A DNA stretch of 64,000 bases from an uncultured Lachnospiraceae bacterium (GCA_910589075.1 CAJUSK010000030.1:1-64000); one strand, 5' to 3'. Shown: positions 26,857-36,263, numbered from the stretch's first letter. The notes: a model not told the origin generated them from the sequence alone. Made by a program: numbers and translations.

Positions 26857-28224
26857 ATGCACCCAGAAGTGACGATCATCATTCCTATATATAATGCCTC
26901 CGCTTACATAAAACAATGCCTTGACAGCGTTTCGGGTCAGACATTCCGGGCGTTGGAAATCTTGTGTCTGGATGACTGTTCTACGGACGACTCTGTGAAA
27001 ATTATCCGTCAGGCAGCCGTCAAAGATTCCCGGATCCGCCTGATTATAAACAGCAGAAACGCGGGTGCAGGCCCTGCACGTAACAAAGGGATAGAACTGG
27101 CCCGCGGCAAATACTTTTTCTTCCTTGATGCCGATGACTTTCTCGCTCCTCAGGCTATAGAGGCGCTGTATGACTGCGCGGAAAAACAGGCATTGCAACT
27201 TTGTTTCTGTTCGTATGCAGTATATGACCAGACGGCCGGAAATATTCGAAAAGGTGGAAATACAACGGAGAGCTTTCTGGAACGATATCGTGGCAGAACG
27301 TTTTCCTGGGCAGAAGTGCAACGCTTTTTTTACCAGAACATGTTCTGTGTGCCCTGGAATCGTCTCTATCAGACAGAGTTTGTGAGAAATTCCCCGATAC
27401 GTTTCCCGCATCTTAAAAACTCCGAAGATCTGTTTTTCGGGGAAGCGCTTCCTGTGCTGGCCGTGCGTATGGGCATAACCGGACTAAGAACTCCGTCTGT
27501 ATATTACAGAGTTGGAAGACCGGGCCAGGTTTCTTCCACTTTGAGAAATTACCCCCATTGCATGACACAGTCCCTCCGACTTTTGTATGAATTTTTGCTT
27601 GCAGCCCACAGGCTGGAAGGCATGGAAAAAAGTTATCATTCTACAGCGCTGGCAATGCTGCTTTTTTCTGCCACGGCATCCGGAGAGCCGGATCTGATGG
27701 TACAGTACATAACAAAACATGGATTCCGCCAAACAGGTATGAGAGGGCTGGGAGCGGAAGATTTTGCAAACAGGGCGGATTATAAAAGCTATTGTGAATT
27801 TCTTGCAGGTCGGATAGCACATTTTGACCATTATGTCATTGGTTTACAGGAAGATATGGGGAAATGTGGTAGAATACACCGCTTTCTCCGTGAGCATGAA
27901 AATAAGAAGACCGCCCTCTGGGGAATGGGAAAGAAAGGACGGCTGTTGTTACAGGAACTGAGACGGGCAGGCCGGGGCTTTGACTATTACCTGGATGTCG
28001 ATCCGGTGAAAGCCAGTAAAAACGCGGAAGGGATAACCATTCGCAGGTATGAGGATCTGGACGATCCGCCGGACTATATCATGATTACAAACACGGCATA
28101 TTTTGAGGAAATATACGGCAGATGCAGACAGAAAAACACGGCATGTGCCATTTTGGATCTGGATATGTTTTTTCGGTGTGATATGACACTGGAAGAATGT
28201 ATGATACCAGGCATGAAAACCTGA
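26857..28224 (+). CDS. Family 2 glycosyltransferase with C-terminal Rossmann-like module
   Basis: A 455-residue protein. GT2 motifs: TIIIPIYNA, CLDDCSTDDS and FLDADDFLAP. Residues about 350-440 are the shared module (ALWGMGKKGRLLLQEL). I take the ATG at 26857, preceded by AGAAAGG at 6 bases, rather than an in-frame start at 26773 that would overlap the previous gene by 44 bases and add a non-homologous lead. Cytoplasmic. The donor and acceptor are unknown. Confidence 0.85.
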   Translation: MHPEVTIIIPIYNASAYIKQCLDSVSGQTFRALEILCLDDCSTDDSVKIIRQAAVKDSRIRLIINSRNAGAGPARNKGIELARGKYFFFLDADDFLAPQAIEALYDCAEKQALQLCFCSYAVYDQTAGNIRKGGNTTESFLERYRGRTFSWAEVQRFFYQNMFCVPWNRLYQTEFVRNSPIRFPHLKNSEDLFFGEALPVLAVRMGITGLRTPSVYYRVGRPGQVSSTLRNYPHCMTQSLRLLYEFLLAAHRLEGMEKSYHSTALAMLLFSATASGEPDLMVQYITKHGFRQTGMRGLGAEDFANRADYKSYCEFLAGRIAHFDHYVIGLQEDMGKCGRIHRFLREHENKKTALWGMGKKGRLLLQELRRAGRGFDYYLDVDPVKASKNAEGITIRRYEDLDDPPDYIMITNTAYFEEIYGRCRQKNTACAILDLDMFFRCDMTLEECMIPGMKT

Positions 28225-28261
28225 TGCATGGAAAGCATGCATGCCATAACGGAGGATATTT

Positions 28262-29518
28262 ATGGACATACCGGTTGTCTTTTCAACGGATGAAAACTAC
28301 CTGTTCTATACAGTAATTGCCATTACGTCCATGGCCGAACATGCCGGGCGGGATACGTTTTACAGAATATACCTGCTGGTTTCGGGAAAACTGGAAAAAG
28401 GCCACCCCCTGCTCACACAGCTCCAGGAGAGATACGGCAATATCGGCATACATCTTCTGTCCGTGGGCGAAGATGCCTTCGGCGGCGTCCACATCAACAA
28501 TCCCCATGTGACAAAAGCCACATTTTACCGGCTTCTGCTCAGTGAACTGCTCCAGGACGACATATGTATTTATCTGGATTCAGACGTTATCGTCAACACA
28601 GACCTGCAGCAACTCTTCCGGACCCAACTGGGCGATGCATACATAGGGGGCGTCCGCGACTTGTGGATTGACTTTCTGCCGGATGCAGACAGAGAGCGGC
28701 GGCGGGAGCGGAGCCGCATCCCGTCCATGGACCAGTATGTCAACGCCGGTGTGCTGCTTTTTAATCTGAAAAACCTGAGACGGGATCATATGGCGGAAAG
28801 ATTCCGTGCCCATATGAAAATTGACTACCCCTATGAAGACCAGGATATATTAAATGTCTGTTGTTATGACCGAATTGTACATCTGCCAGCCAGATGGAAC
28901 CTGTTTACCCTGTTTATGGGCCGTCTGGGGGAGATGGAAAAAAAGGGCATAGACAGGAATACCGTTATGGCGTTTGGAGAGCGAAAGGGAATCATCCATT
29001 ATGCCACACCTTTTATCCGCCCGTGGGAGTCGCGGAGATTTCTGTGCAATGATATCTGGTGGGAATATGCGGGCAGATGGCAGGACAGCCGGGAATATCA
29101 GGCAATGGAGAAAAGCATGGAGCGGCAGGAGGCCGGCTACGGAGGAAAGCGGCTGGCGGCCTATTGCAGAGACTATAAAACGATATGTATCTGGGGGTTT
29201 ACGGAGCAGGGCAGGAAGATTTACGCCAGCCTGCAGGCGGCAGGTGTAGCCGGGAAAATCTGCTTTATAGACATGGATCCGGAGAAACGGAAATTCACTT
29301 ACTGTGGTATCCCTGTTCTGGCATTTTTACCGGAAGCATACAGACCGGGAAAAATCTTGTATATTCTGGCAGGGCAAAGGAGCGGGAACGAAGTGCGCCG
29401 GATGCTTCGCAGGGCAGGAATACGGGATGCGGATATCGTGCGCTATGTCCGAAAAGATGTGGTCTACTACCAGTGTCTGAGGCCTGAGTTTGATGAAGAG
29501 GAGGATGGGAATGCCTGA
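28262..29518 (+). CDS. Family 8 glycosyltransferase with C-terminal Rossmann-like module
   Basis: A 418-residue retaining glycosyltransferase of the GT8 (LPS galactosyl/glucosyltransferase) family. VVFSTDENYLFYT opens the nucleotide-binding region, YLDSDVIV holds the DXD metal motif, and YVNAGVLLFNL is the family acceptor segment. Residues about 308-400 are the shared module (ICIWGFTEQGRKIYASL), with FTE in place of the usual GxG. Being GT8, it should form an alpha linkage from UDP-glucose or UDP-galactose, unlike the inverting GT2 neighbours. GGAGG precedes the ATG. Confidence 0.85.
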   Translation: MDIPVVFSTDENYLFYTVIAITSMAEHAGRDTFYRIYLLVSGKLEKGHPLLTQLQERYGNIGIHLLSVGEDAFGGVHINNPHVTKATFYRLLLSELLQDDICIYLDSDVIVNTDLQQLFRTQLGDAYIGGVRDLWIDFLPDADRERRRERSRIPSMDQYVNAGVLLFNLKNLRRDHMAERFRAHMKIDYPYEDQDILNVCCYDRIVHLPARWNLFTLFMGRLGEMEKKGIDRNTVMAFGERKGIIHYATPFIRPWESRRFLCNDIWWEYAGRWQDSREYQAMEKSMERQEAGYGGKRLAAYCRDYKTICIWGFTEQGRKIYASLQAAGVAGKICFIDMDPEKRKFTYCGIPVLAFLPEAYRPGKILYILAGQRSGNEVRRMLRRAGIRDADIVRYVRKDVVYYQCLRPEFDEEEDGNA

Positions 29519-30869
29519 TATTTCAGTGATAGTGCCTGTATATAATGTGGAATGGTATCTTGAGGAATGCCTGGACAGCCTGGTTTCCCAGACTTGCAGG
29601 AATATAGAATTTATCTGCCTGAATGATGGTTCCACAGACCGTTCCCCTCAGATTCTGGAGCGGTATGCCGGGAGGGATAAGCGGATCCGGGTAATCCATA
29701 AGGAGAATGAAGGCTATGGCAAAACCATGAACAAAGGGCTGGAACTGGCCACATCCCCCTGGATCGGGATCGTGGAAAGCGACGATTTTATTCGGGCAGA
29801 CATGTTTGAAAAACTGTATGCTGCCGCTGCGGGCAGCCAGGCTGACATCATAAAGTGTAACTTTTATAAATATAAGACCAGGGAAGGAAAAGACACGGAA
29901 TACAGCCGGGAATATCCGGAGTATTTATTTGAAAAAGAGATATGCCCGCTGCGGCACCCGGAAATTTATGACGCCCACAGCAGCATTTGGGCCGGGATAT
30001 ACAGGAAAGACTTCCTGGATAAAAACGGCATACGGTTTCGGGAGACACCAGGGGCCTCCTACCAGGACATTTCCTTTCATTTCCGTGTCCTTTCCGATGC
30101 GGGAAAGATAAAACTCATAAAAGACGCCCTGCTATACTACCGCTCGGACAATCCGGCCTCATCCGTTTACAACCCGGATAAAATCCATTGCGTAGCGGGT
30201 GAAATGCAGGCCATAGAAGAATATATAAAAAGCCAGCCTCAGAAAAAGCAGGACTGCCTGTGGCCTGTTTTTACCAGAAAAAAGTTTTACGACTATCGGT
30301 GGAATTATATGCGCATGAATCCGCAGAGCCAATATGCTTTCCTGAAACAGATGCGTAAAGAGTTCAAGACGGATTACGAACAGGGAAGATTTGAAAATCT
30401 GCGATGGATCCGTGATTACAACAGGGACGAATTGCTGGAGATCATAAATGACCCGTTTTCTTTTTATGTACGCACTGAAAACAGAAAATATGCCGATGAA
30501 AGACTGCAACTGGTGAAAACAGTGAAAAAGAGTATCTATTTAAAGGGCCTGTTACAGGAAATCCGTGAAGCAGAACGCACTGTGATTTACGGGGCGGGCG
30601 TTCGGGGGAAAAAGGTGGCCCGACGGTTGTTGGATCACGGCGTTCCGGTCCAGTCCCTTGTATTTGCCGTAACCCGTACAGGCCCGGAACGGGAGATAGA
30701 GGGAATCAGGGTAAAAGAGATAGAGAGCCTGGTCTGTGGCGAGGCTTTCATCATAGTTGCCGTAAAAGAGGACACACAACCGGAAATGTTGGGGAATCTG
30801 CAGAGACTGGGGTTTGAAAATATGATTCTGGCCGATGAGGAATTTATGGATGCCATAGGGATGCAATAA
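29511..30869 (+). CDS. Family 2 glycosyltransferase with C-terminal Rossmann-like module
   Basis: A 452-residue protein. GT2 motifs: SVIVPVYNV, CLNDGSTDRS and VESDDFIRAD. EGYGKTMNKG and GASYQDISFH place it with the paralogues at 25491 and 30889. Residues about 356-450 are the shared module (VIYGAGVRGKKVARRL). I start it at ATG 29511, 6 bases after AGAGGAGG, giving an 8-base overlap with the GT8 gene and hence likely translational coupling; upstream in-frame starts at 29490-29505 are too close to or within the ribosome binding site. Confidence 0.85.
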   Translation: MPDISVIVPVYNVEWYLEECLDSLVSQTCRNIEFICLNDGSTDRSPQILERYAGRDKRIRVIHKENEGYGKTMNKGLELATSPWIGIVESDDFIRADMFEKLYAAAAGSQADIIKCNFYKYKTREGKDTEYSREYPEYLFEKEICPLRHPEIYDAHSSIWAGIYRKDFLDKNGIRFRETPGASYQDISFHFRVLSDAGKIKLIKDALLYYRSDNPASSVYNPDKIHCVAGEMQAIEEYIKSQPQKKQDCLWPVFTRKKFYDYRWNYMRMNPQSQYAFLKQMRKEFKTDYEQGRFENLRWIRDYNRDELLEIINDPFSFYVRTENRKYADERLQLVKTVKKSIYLKGLLQEIREAERTVIYGAGVRGKKVARRLLDHGVPVQSLVFAVTRTGPEREIEGIRVKEIESLVCGEAFIIVAVKEDTQPEMLGNLQRLGFENMILADEEFMDAIGMQ

Positions 30870-30888
30870 AGAAAAGAGGAGAAAGACC

Positions 30889-32253
30889 ATGCCCAAAGCC
30901 ACACTGATCCTGCCGTCGCTGAACGTAGGCGGCTACATAGAAGAATGCCTGGAAAGCGTCCGGTGTCAGAGCCTGGAGGACATCGAAATCCTGTGCATAG
31001 ACGCCGGGTCCACAGACGGCACATACGAAATCCTTCGGGAACATGCCGCCAGAGACAGCCGCATCCGCCTGATCCGTTCCCAGGTAAGAAGCTATGGATA
31101 CCAGGTGAACCTGGGCCTTTCCATAGCCCGGGGGGAATACGTGGGGATCGTGGAGACAGACGACAGCATAGAGCCGGACATGTATGAAACCCTGTGCCGG
31201 GTGGCCGGAGAAGAAGGCCTTGACTATGCCAAAGGGGGCTTTTATACAATGGCCGCGCCCTGTGAAGGGGAACGCTACCTGCTGGAACACCCCCTTCCGG
31301 ATACGGGCAGGCTGCTCTCCTATACTTACTATACAGACCGCCCCCTTTCGCCGGATGTGTATATCTGGAACGGCGTCTACCGCAGGGAGTTTCTGCAGAA
31401 ACATCAGATCCGCCTGAACGAAAGCCCCGGAGCGGCCTTTCAGGACTGCGGGCTGCGCTATCTGACAGACATGAACCTGGAGCGGGGGATGTTCATCGAC
31501 AGACTGCTGTACAGATACCGCCGGGACAACGCCGCATCCTCCACCTATGATACCCGGTTTGCCCGGTTCAACCTGGAGGAATGCCGCTACATCCGCAGAC
31601 AGATGCAGGAGCAGGGGCTGACGGACCGGGCAAGGCGTGCCTTTATGGCCAGGGAGAGCGTAATGATGGCCCTCTCCCCCTATATGACCTACCGGGAACA
31701 CAGCCGGCCGGACGAAGCCGTCCGCAGGGACATGGAAGAGATGAGACAGATCATCTGCCGCGACCGCGAAGAGGGGCTGCTTACGCGCAGAGAGATGCAC
31801 CCGGATTTCTACCTGGAAATGCGCCTGTTTACGGAAAACCCGCAGGCTTATGAGGCCTATGCGGGGATACGCGCGGAGATAAACAGCAGCGTCTACAGAG
31901 ACTTTGTACGTGAGATGAGGGGAAAAGACCAGATCGTGGTGTGCTGCGCAGGGAAGGCGGCGAAGTTCGCCCTGTGCCTGCTGCGCATGAACGGGCTGGA
32001 GAACATCGCCGCCGTCTGTGACAATAACAAAGCCCTCTGGGGCGGGACCTACCAGGGCAGGGAAGTGGTCAGCCCCAAAGAGGCGGTGAAGCGCTATCCA
32101 AAGGCCCACTACCTGGTAGCCAACAGGGTCTGTCCCGGGGAGATTATGAAACAGCTTGCAGGATATGGGATCAGGGAGGAAGCCATGTCCGCCTACACCC
32201 TGCCCCTGCAGGCCTTTGGAAGCACCAACCTGTTTATGCGGGATATGGACTGA
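30889..32253 (+). CDS. Family 2 glycosyltransferase with C-terminal Rossmann-like module
   Basis: A 454-residue protein, GC-rich (35 of 60 bases at 31141-31200). GT2 motifs: TLILPSLNV, CIDAGSTDGT and VETDDSIEPD. RSYGYQVNLG and GAAFQDCGLR match the paralogues at 25491 and 29511. Residues about 345-440 are the shared module, here with a changed glycine loop (VVCCAGKAAKFALCLL) but an intact CDNNKALWG second strand. Last glycosyltransferase of the run. GAGGAG precedes the ATG. Confidence 0.85.
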   Translation: MPKATLILPSLNVGGYIEECLESVRCQSLEDIEILCIDAGSTDGTYEILREHAARDSRIRLIRSQVRSYGYQVNLGLSIARGEYVGIVETDDSIEPDMYETLCRVAGEEGLDYAKGGFYTMAAPCEGERYLLEHPLPDTGRLLSYTYYTDRPLSPDVYIWNGVYRREFLQKHQIRLNESPGAAFQDCGLRYLTDMNLERGMFIDRLLYRYRRDNAASSTYDTRFARFNLEECRYIRRQMQEQGLTDRARRAFMARESVMMALSPYMTYREHSRPDEAVRRDMEEMRQIICRDREEGLLTRREMHPDFYLEMRLFTENPQAYEAYAGIRAEINSSVYRDFVREMRGKDQIVVCCAGKAAKFALCLLRMNGLENIAAVCDNNKALWGGTYQGREVVSPKEAVKRYPKAHYLVANRVCPGEIMKQLAGYGIREEAMSAYTLPLQAFGSTNLFMRDMD

Positions 32254-32388
32254 GGGATACTATCAGGCCGGCGCAAAGGACAGCCGCCGTCTGCCCGGAC
32301 GCACAGCAGCTGTTACAGCCGGGAATCCGGCAGTGATACACCCATTACTACAACTGAGGGTCAGAACGTGATAAAAAGGAGCGCAGCC

Positions 32389-34926
32389 ATGACAGCGGAG
32401 CAGAGAAAAAAAGAACTGCCCGGCGCCATTCTCAGATGGTACGGGATTGAAAAAGGAAGCCGTGTGGCCTGCATTGTTACGGAGAAGGGATGCAGCACAC
32501 AGACGGCGGAAAGCCTGGAGGAGATGGGGCTTTGGGTCACCCGCATCCCCCTTGGACAAATAGAGAGAGGCTATGAGACAGAAGGGGGACAAAGGACAGA
32601 CCAGGAACATACAAACACCCTCAGCGCGTCTGCCGCCTCCGGCGTACCCGGCAGCTATGACATTATAACGGCCATAGACATTATTTCCTATGCCCATAAC
32701 CCGGCAGCTATGTTGCGCCAGGCCAGAGGTCTTCTGCGCCCCAATGGCCGCCTTCTGCTTGCAGCGGACAACCGCCTGGGAATCCGCTACTTCTGCGGTG
32801 ACAGGGACGCCTTCACATGGAAAAACTATGACGGCATAGAAAACTACACCCACCTGCATCTCTGGGAGCGGGCGGCCATGGAAGGACGCGCCTATGCCAT
32901 GTCCGAACTGGAGGCTTTTCTGGAAGAGGCAGGTTTTGCCCGCCGCCGCTTCTATTCCGTATTCCCCCGGCTGGAAAACCCCCAGCTCCTGCTGGCTCAT
33001 GGCTACATCCCCAACGAAGGCCTGGACATACGCCTCTTCCCGGAATACAACAGCCCGGAAACGGTATTCCTGCTGGAAGAAGAACTCTACCCGTCCCTGC
33101 TGGAAAACGGCCTGCTCCATGCCATGGCCAATGCCTTCTTTGTGGAGTGCCCCATATCCGGCCCCTTCCATCCGGCGGACCAGGTGACCCTGTCCGGGGA
33201 GCGGGGGCCGGAGAATGCCATGGCCACCATTCTGAAACAGGGCGGAAGGGTGGAAAAACGGGCGTTATATCCTGCGGGGCAGGAGAGGATCCGCCGCCTG
33301 TATGAGAACAACTGCTATCTGACAGGGCGCGGCGTATCCATGATACCGGGAAAGCTCCAGGGGGAGGCCTTTGTGATGCCCTATGTACCAGGGATACCGG
33401 CCAACGACTGCCTGCGGGGGCTGCTTGCCGCGGACAAAGAGGCTTTCCTTGTCAGGCTGGATGAACTGTGGGAAATCATCCTGAATTCCTCAGAGCATGC
33501 CGCCCCGGAGGAGGTGGATTGGGAGAAGTTTGAACCGGGATGGGAGAAACGAAAAAAAGACGACCCGGACAGGGAGAAATGGGGAAGGCTGGCCCGTGCC
33601 TTTGGGGAGGGGCCGGGAGGCCCCGGCCCCATCCTCAAACGGGGCTATGTGGATCTGGTGTCTCTGAACTGTTTTTATCATAAAGAGCGGTTTGTGTTCT
33701 ACGACCAGGAGCTGTACCTGGAGAACGTGCCGGCCAGGGCCATTCTGCTTCGGACCATCGAGTTCATCTATAAATTTAACGACCATCTGGACACCGTCAT
33801 CCCCAGGTGGGATCTGTTTGAACGGTACGGGATCGGGGAACATATGGGGCTGTACCAGAGGTTTGTGTCCTTGTTCCTCGCCAGACTGCGGGCGGACGAC
33901 GGGCTGTCGGATTACTATAAGGAAGGCAGGCGGGCGTATGAGACGGTGATGGAAAACCGCCGCCGGCTGAACTACCAGGCAGGAAGCTATGAAAAGATCT
34001 TCCGGGACATCTTCCACCACACAAAGGGCAGGCGTCTCTACCTGTTCGGAGCGGGGAAATACGCCCGCCTGTTTCAGGAGCGGTATGGAACCCTTTTTCC
34101 CATAGCCGGCTGCCTGGACAATGACAGGACGCGGCAGGGGAAAGAGGCATGGGGGCTGCCGGTCTGCGGCCCGGAGATACTGGATACGATGAACCCGGCG
34201 GAGTATAAGGTGATGGTGTGCATCCGGGATTACATGCCGGTGGTAAAACAGTTGATGCGCAGGGGCGTCCCCAACTTCAGCGTGTACGACCCGGAGAAGA
34301 CATATCCCTGCGGCATGGGCGGACAGACGGAAAGACAGACATTTCCACGGACAGAAAACACAGGGAAAAACGGCTTACCCCTGCCGCCGGGAAACCGCAT
34401 GCCTGACAGAGCGGGGGGCAGTACGCCTGAGACTGCAGAAAAGGACCCGAAGACAGGGGCGGCATCCCCGGCGTGGGAGAAGCCGTACAACGTGGGCTAC
34501 GTGGCCGGGGTATTTGACATGTTCCACATGGGGCATCTGAACCTGCTGCGCCGTGCAAAGGAGCAGTGCAGCCATCTGATCGTGGGGGTGGTGACAGACG
34601 AAGGCGTCATCAGACACAAACGTTCCCGGCCCCGGATTCCGTTTCAGGAGAGACTTGCCATCGTGGCGGCCTGCCGGTATGTGGACGAGGCGGTGGAAAT
34701 CCCCCTGGACCAAGGGGATACGGACGAGGCATACCGCCGTTACGGCTTCGACGTGCAGTTTTCGGGAAGCGATTATGCCGACGACCCAAGATGGCAGGCA
34801 AAGCGTGAGTTCCTGCAGAGAAACGGTTCAGATATGGTGTTCTTCCCTTATACCGAGGGCGTAAGCACCACGATGCTCAAAGACATGCTGGACAGAGAGA
34901 AAAACGAGAGCAGTGAAAACGGCTGA
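32389..34926 (+). CDS. Three-part fusion: methyltransferase-like, Rossmann-like module, glycerol-3-phosphate cytidylyltransferase-like
   Basis: An 845-residue protein. Residues 1-190 resemble a class I SAM methyltransferase (DIITAIDIISYAHNP and LLRPNGRLLLAADN). Residues 200-540 are an uncharacterised middle region. Residues 547-650 are the shared module (LYLFGAGKYARLF, then CLDNDRTRQG). A linker of about 50 residues, rich in Gly, Pro and Thr, leads to residues 700-835, a cytidylyltransferase of the TagD/GCT type: GVFDMFHMGHLNLL holds HxGH, FQERLAIV follows, and GVSTTML stands for the ISTT motif. It would make CDP-glycerol or a similar CDP-polyol for the TagF-like enzymes of this locus. Start at ATG 32389, 7 bases after AAGGAG; a GTG at 32368 is the alternative. 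Confidence 0.75.
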   Translation: MTAEQRKKELPGAILRWYGIEKGSRVACIVTEKGCSTQTAESLEEMGLWVTRIPLGQIERGYETEGGQRTDQEHTNTLSASAASGVPGSYDIITAIDIISYAHNPAAMLRQARGLLRPNGRLLLAADNRLGIRYFCGDRDAFTWKNYDGIENYTHLHLWERAAMEGRAYAMSELEAFLEEAGFARRRFYSVFPRLENPQLLLAHGYIPNEGLDIRLFPEYNSPETVFLLEEELYPSLLENGLLHAMANAFFVECPISGPFHPADQVTLSGERGPENAMATILKQGGRVEKRALYPAGQERIRRLYENNCYLTGRGVSMIPGKLQGEAFVMPYVPGIPANDCLRGLLAADKEAFLVRLDELWEIILNSSEHAAPEEVDWEKFEPGWEKRKKDDPDREKWGRLARAFGEGPGGPGPILKRGYVDLVSLNCFYHKERFVFYDQELYLENVPARAILLRTIEFIYKFNDHLDTVIPRWDLFERYGIGEHMGLYQRFVSLFLARLRADDGLSDYYKEGRRAYETVMENRRRLNYQAGSYEKIFRDIFHHTKGRRLYLFGAGKYARLFQERYGTLFPIAGCLDNDRTRQGKEAWGLPVCGPEILDTMNPAEYKVMVCIRDYMPVVKQLMRRGVPNFSVYDPEKTYPCGMGGQTERQTFPRTENTGKNGLPLPPGNRMPDRAGGSTPETAEKDPKTGAASPAWEKPYNVGYVAGVFDMFHMGHLNLLRRAKEQCSHLIVGVVTDEGVIRHKRSRPRIPFQERLAIVAACRYVDEAVEIPLDQGDTDEAYRRYGFDVQFSGSDYADDPRWQAKREFLQRNGSDMVFFPYTEGVSTTMLKDMLDREKNESSENG

Positions 34927-34988
34927 GCGCAGGGAGAGACACGGCCCGGCCGCAGTAAGACCCTGTATAACAAGACGGAGGTAATGTT

Positions 34989-36263
34989 ATGGAAAAGGTA
35001 TGCGCAATGGGAGGCATCATATTCAGCGTGGAAAAGCCGGGGCGGAGCATTTCCATGCTGCGGGAGGCGGGCATAGAGGGGATTTTATTTGACTTCGGCC
35101 TGTTCGCGCCGCTTGAATGGGTGTTTCGGGAACAGGAAAAGAAAGAAGAAGAGCGAAAGATAGATCCTGCCCGCATGCGGAAATATTTTGACAAAGCAGC
35201 GGATGCTTTTGCCGCCCATGACTTCCTGCCTTCCATTGCCCGCATGCCCTTTGTCAGCCTCACAACAGAGATCCGGGATCCGGGTTTAAACAGCCTGGTG
35301 CGCAAAATCAATACAGAATGTATCAGGGCCTGTGAAGGGATGGGTGTGCGGGAGATCATTGTACAGCCTTTGTTTGCAGGGCTCGCACGGGAGGAGATGT
35401 GGGAGACCAACCGTTCCTTTTTCCTCGCCCTGTCAGATACATGCCAAAAGAAAGAAACCAGACTTTTGCTGACAAACCAGTGCCGCAGCCAGGGCGGGCG
35501 GCTTGTGCGGGGCGTGTGCTCGGACGGGGAAGAGGCGGCCCGGTGGGTGGATGCACTGAACCGGGAGGCGGGCCTGGAGCGGTTCGGCTTCTGCCTGGAC
35601 ATGGGGATCTGTAACCTGTGCAAACAGGACGTACAGGGGGTGGTGCTGTCTCTGGGCAGGCGTATCCGCGCTGTAGTGCTGATGGAAAATGACGGGGAAC
35701 ATATGGCCCGGCTGCTGCCCTTTACCAGCGCATATATACGCCGGTCCACCATGGACTGGCTGGGGCTGATCCGGGGGCTGCGCCGGACCGGGTTTGACGG
35801 GTTCCTCATACTGGAGACGACAGATACGACGGTGGCTTTTTCACCGCTGCTGCAGCCGTCCCTGGCGCCGGTGTACGGTGCGCTGCTGGATTACTTTGCC
35901 CTGCAGATCGGGATTGAGAATGACCTGAAAAAGTATGAGAGGATTGTATTATTCGGGGCGGGGAATATGTGCCGCAATTACATGAAATGTTATGGAGAGA
36001 AATATCCGCCGCTGTTTACCTGCGACAACAATCCGAAACTGTGGGGGAGCCGGTTTGAGGGGCTGGAGGTGAAAAGCCCGGAGGAACTGAGAGGCCTGCC
36101 GGAGGACTGGGGCGTGATTATCTGCAATATTTTTTATCGTGAGATTGAATCGCAGCTACGCGCCATGGGGATAGGGAATATCGGGTATTTTAATGATGAA
36201 TATATGCCTTCCTTTTACTTTGACAGATTCAAGAGGGATACGGAGGATGAGGAAGAGGCATAA
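34989..36263 (+). CDS. Sugar phosphate isomerase/epimerase-like TIM barrel with C-terminal Rossmann-like module
   Basis: A 424-residue protein. Residues 1-290 look like an AP-endonuclease-2/xylose isomerase-type TIM barrel: an E-I-I-V-Q-P strand, FGFCLDMGICN with metal-type Asp, LMENDGEH and LILETTD near the barrel's C-terminal ends. Such barrels isomerise or epimerise sugars, inositols and polyols. Residues about 315-415 are the shared module (IVLFGAGNMCRNYM, then CDNNPKLWG). It is the last gene of the locus; GGAGG is 8 bases upstream. The enzyme class is probable, the substrate unknown. Confidence 0.7.
   Translation: MEKVCAMGGIIFSVEKPGRSISMLREAGIEGILFDFGLFAPLEWVFREQEKKEEERKIDPARMRKYFDKAADAFAAHDFLPSIARMPFVSLTTEIRDPGLNSLVRKINTECIRACEGMGVREIIVQPLFAGLAREEMWETNRSFFLALSDTCQKKETRLLLTNQCRSQGGRLVRGVCSDGEEAARWVDALNREAGLERFGFCLDMGICNLCKQDVQGVVLSLGRRIRAVVLMENDGEHMARLLPFTSAYIRRSTMDWLGLIRGLRRTGFDGFLILETTDTTVAFSPLLQPSLAPVYGALLDYFALQIGIENDLKKYERIVLFGAGNMCRNYMKCYGEKYPPLFTCDNNPKLWGSRFEGLEVKSPEELRGLPEDWGVIICNIFYREIESQLRAMGIGNIGYFNDEYMPSFYFDRFKRDTEDEEEA

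Larger units (their letters stand above)
1864..36263 (+). other. One-directional glycan/phosphopolyol assembly locus (27 genes)
   Basis: Twenty-seven genes on one strand with mostly short gaps or overlaps and no clear internal terminator. Activities seen: CDP-polyol synthesis (5302, 32389), polyol-phosphate transfer (1864, 8174), glycerophosphodiester hydrolysis, nucleotide-sugar conversion, amination, radical SAM chemistry, O-methylation and about eleven glycosyl transfers. No Wzx/Wzy flippase or polymerase, ABC exporter or initiating membrane sugar-phosphate transferase is visible, which fits glycosylation of a cytoplasmic acceptor such as flagellin better than a lipid-linked capsule. That conclusion is inference, since needed genes may lie outside the window. 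Confidence 0.6.

Noticed and set aside
30844..32109. A 421-codon minus-strand frame
   Set aside because: It is a shadow of a GC-rich glycosyltransferase gene whose motifs are intact on the plus strand.
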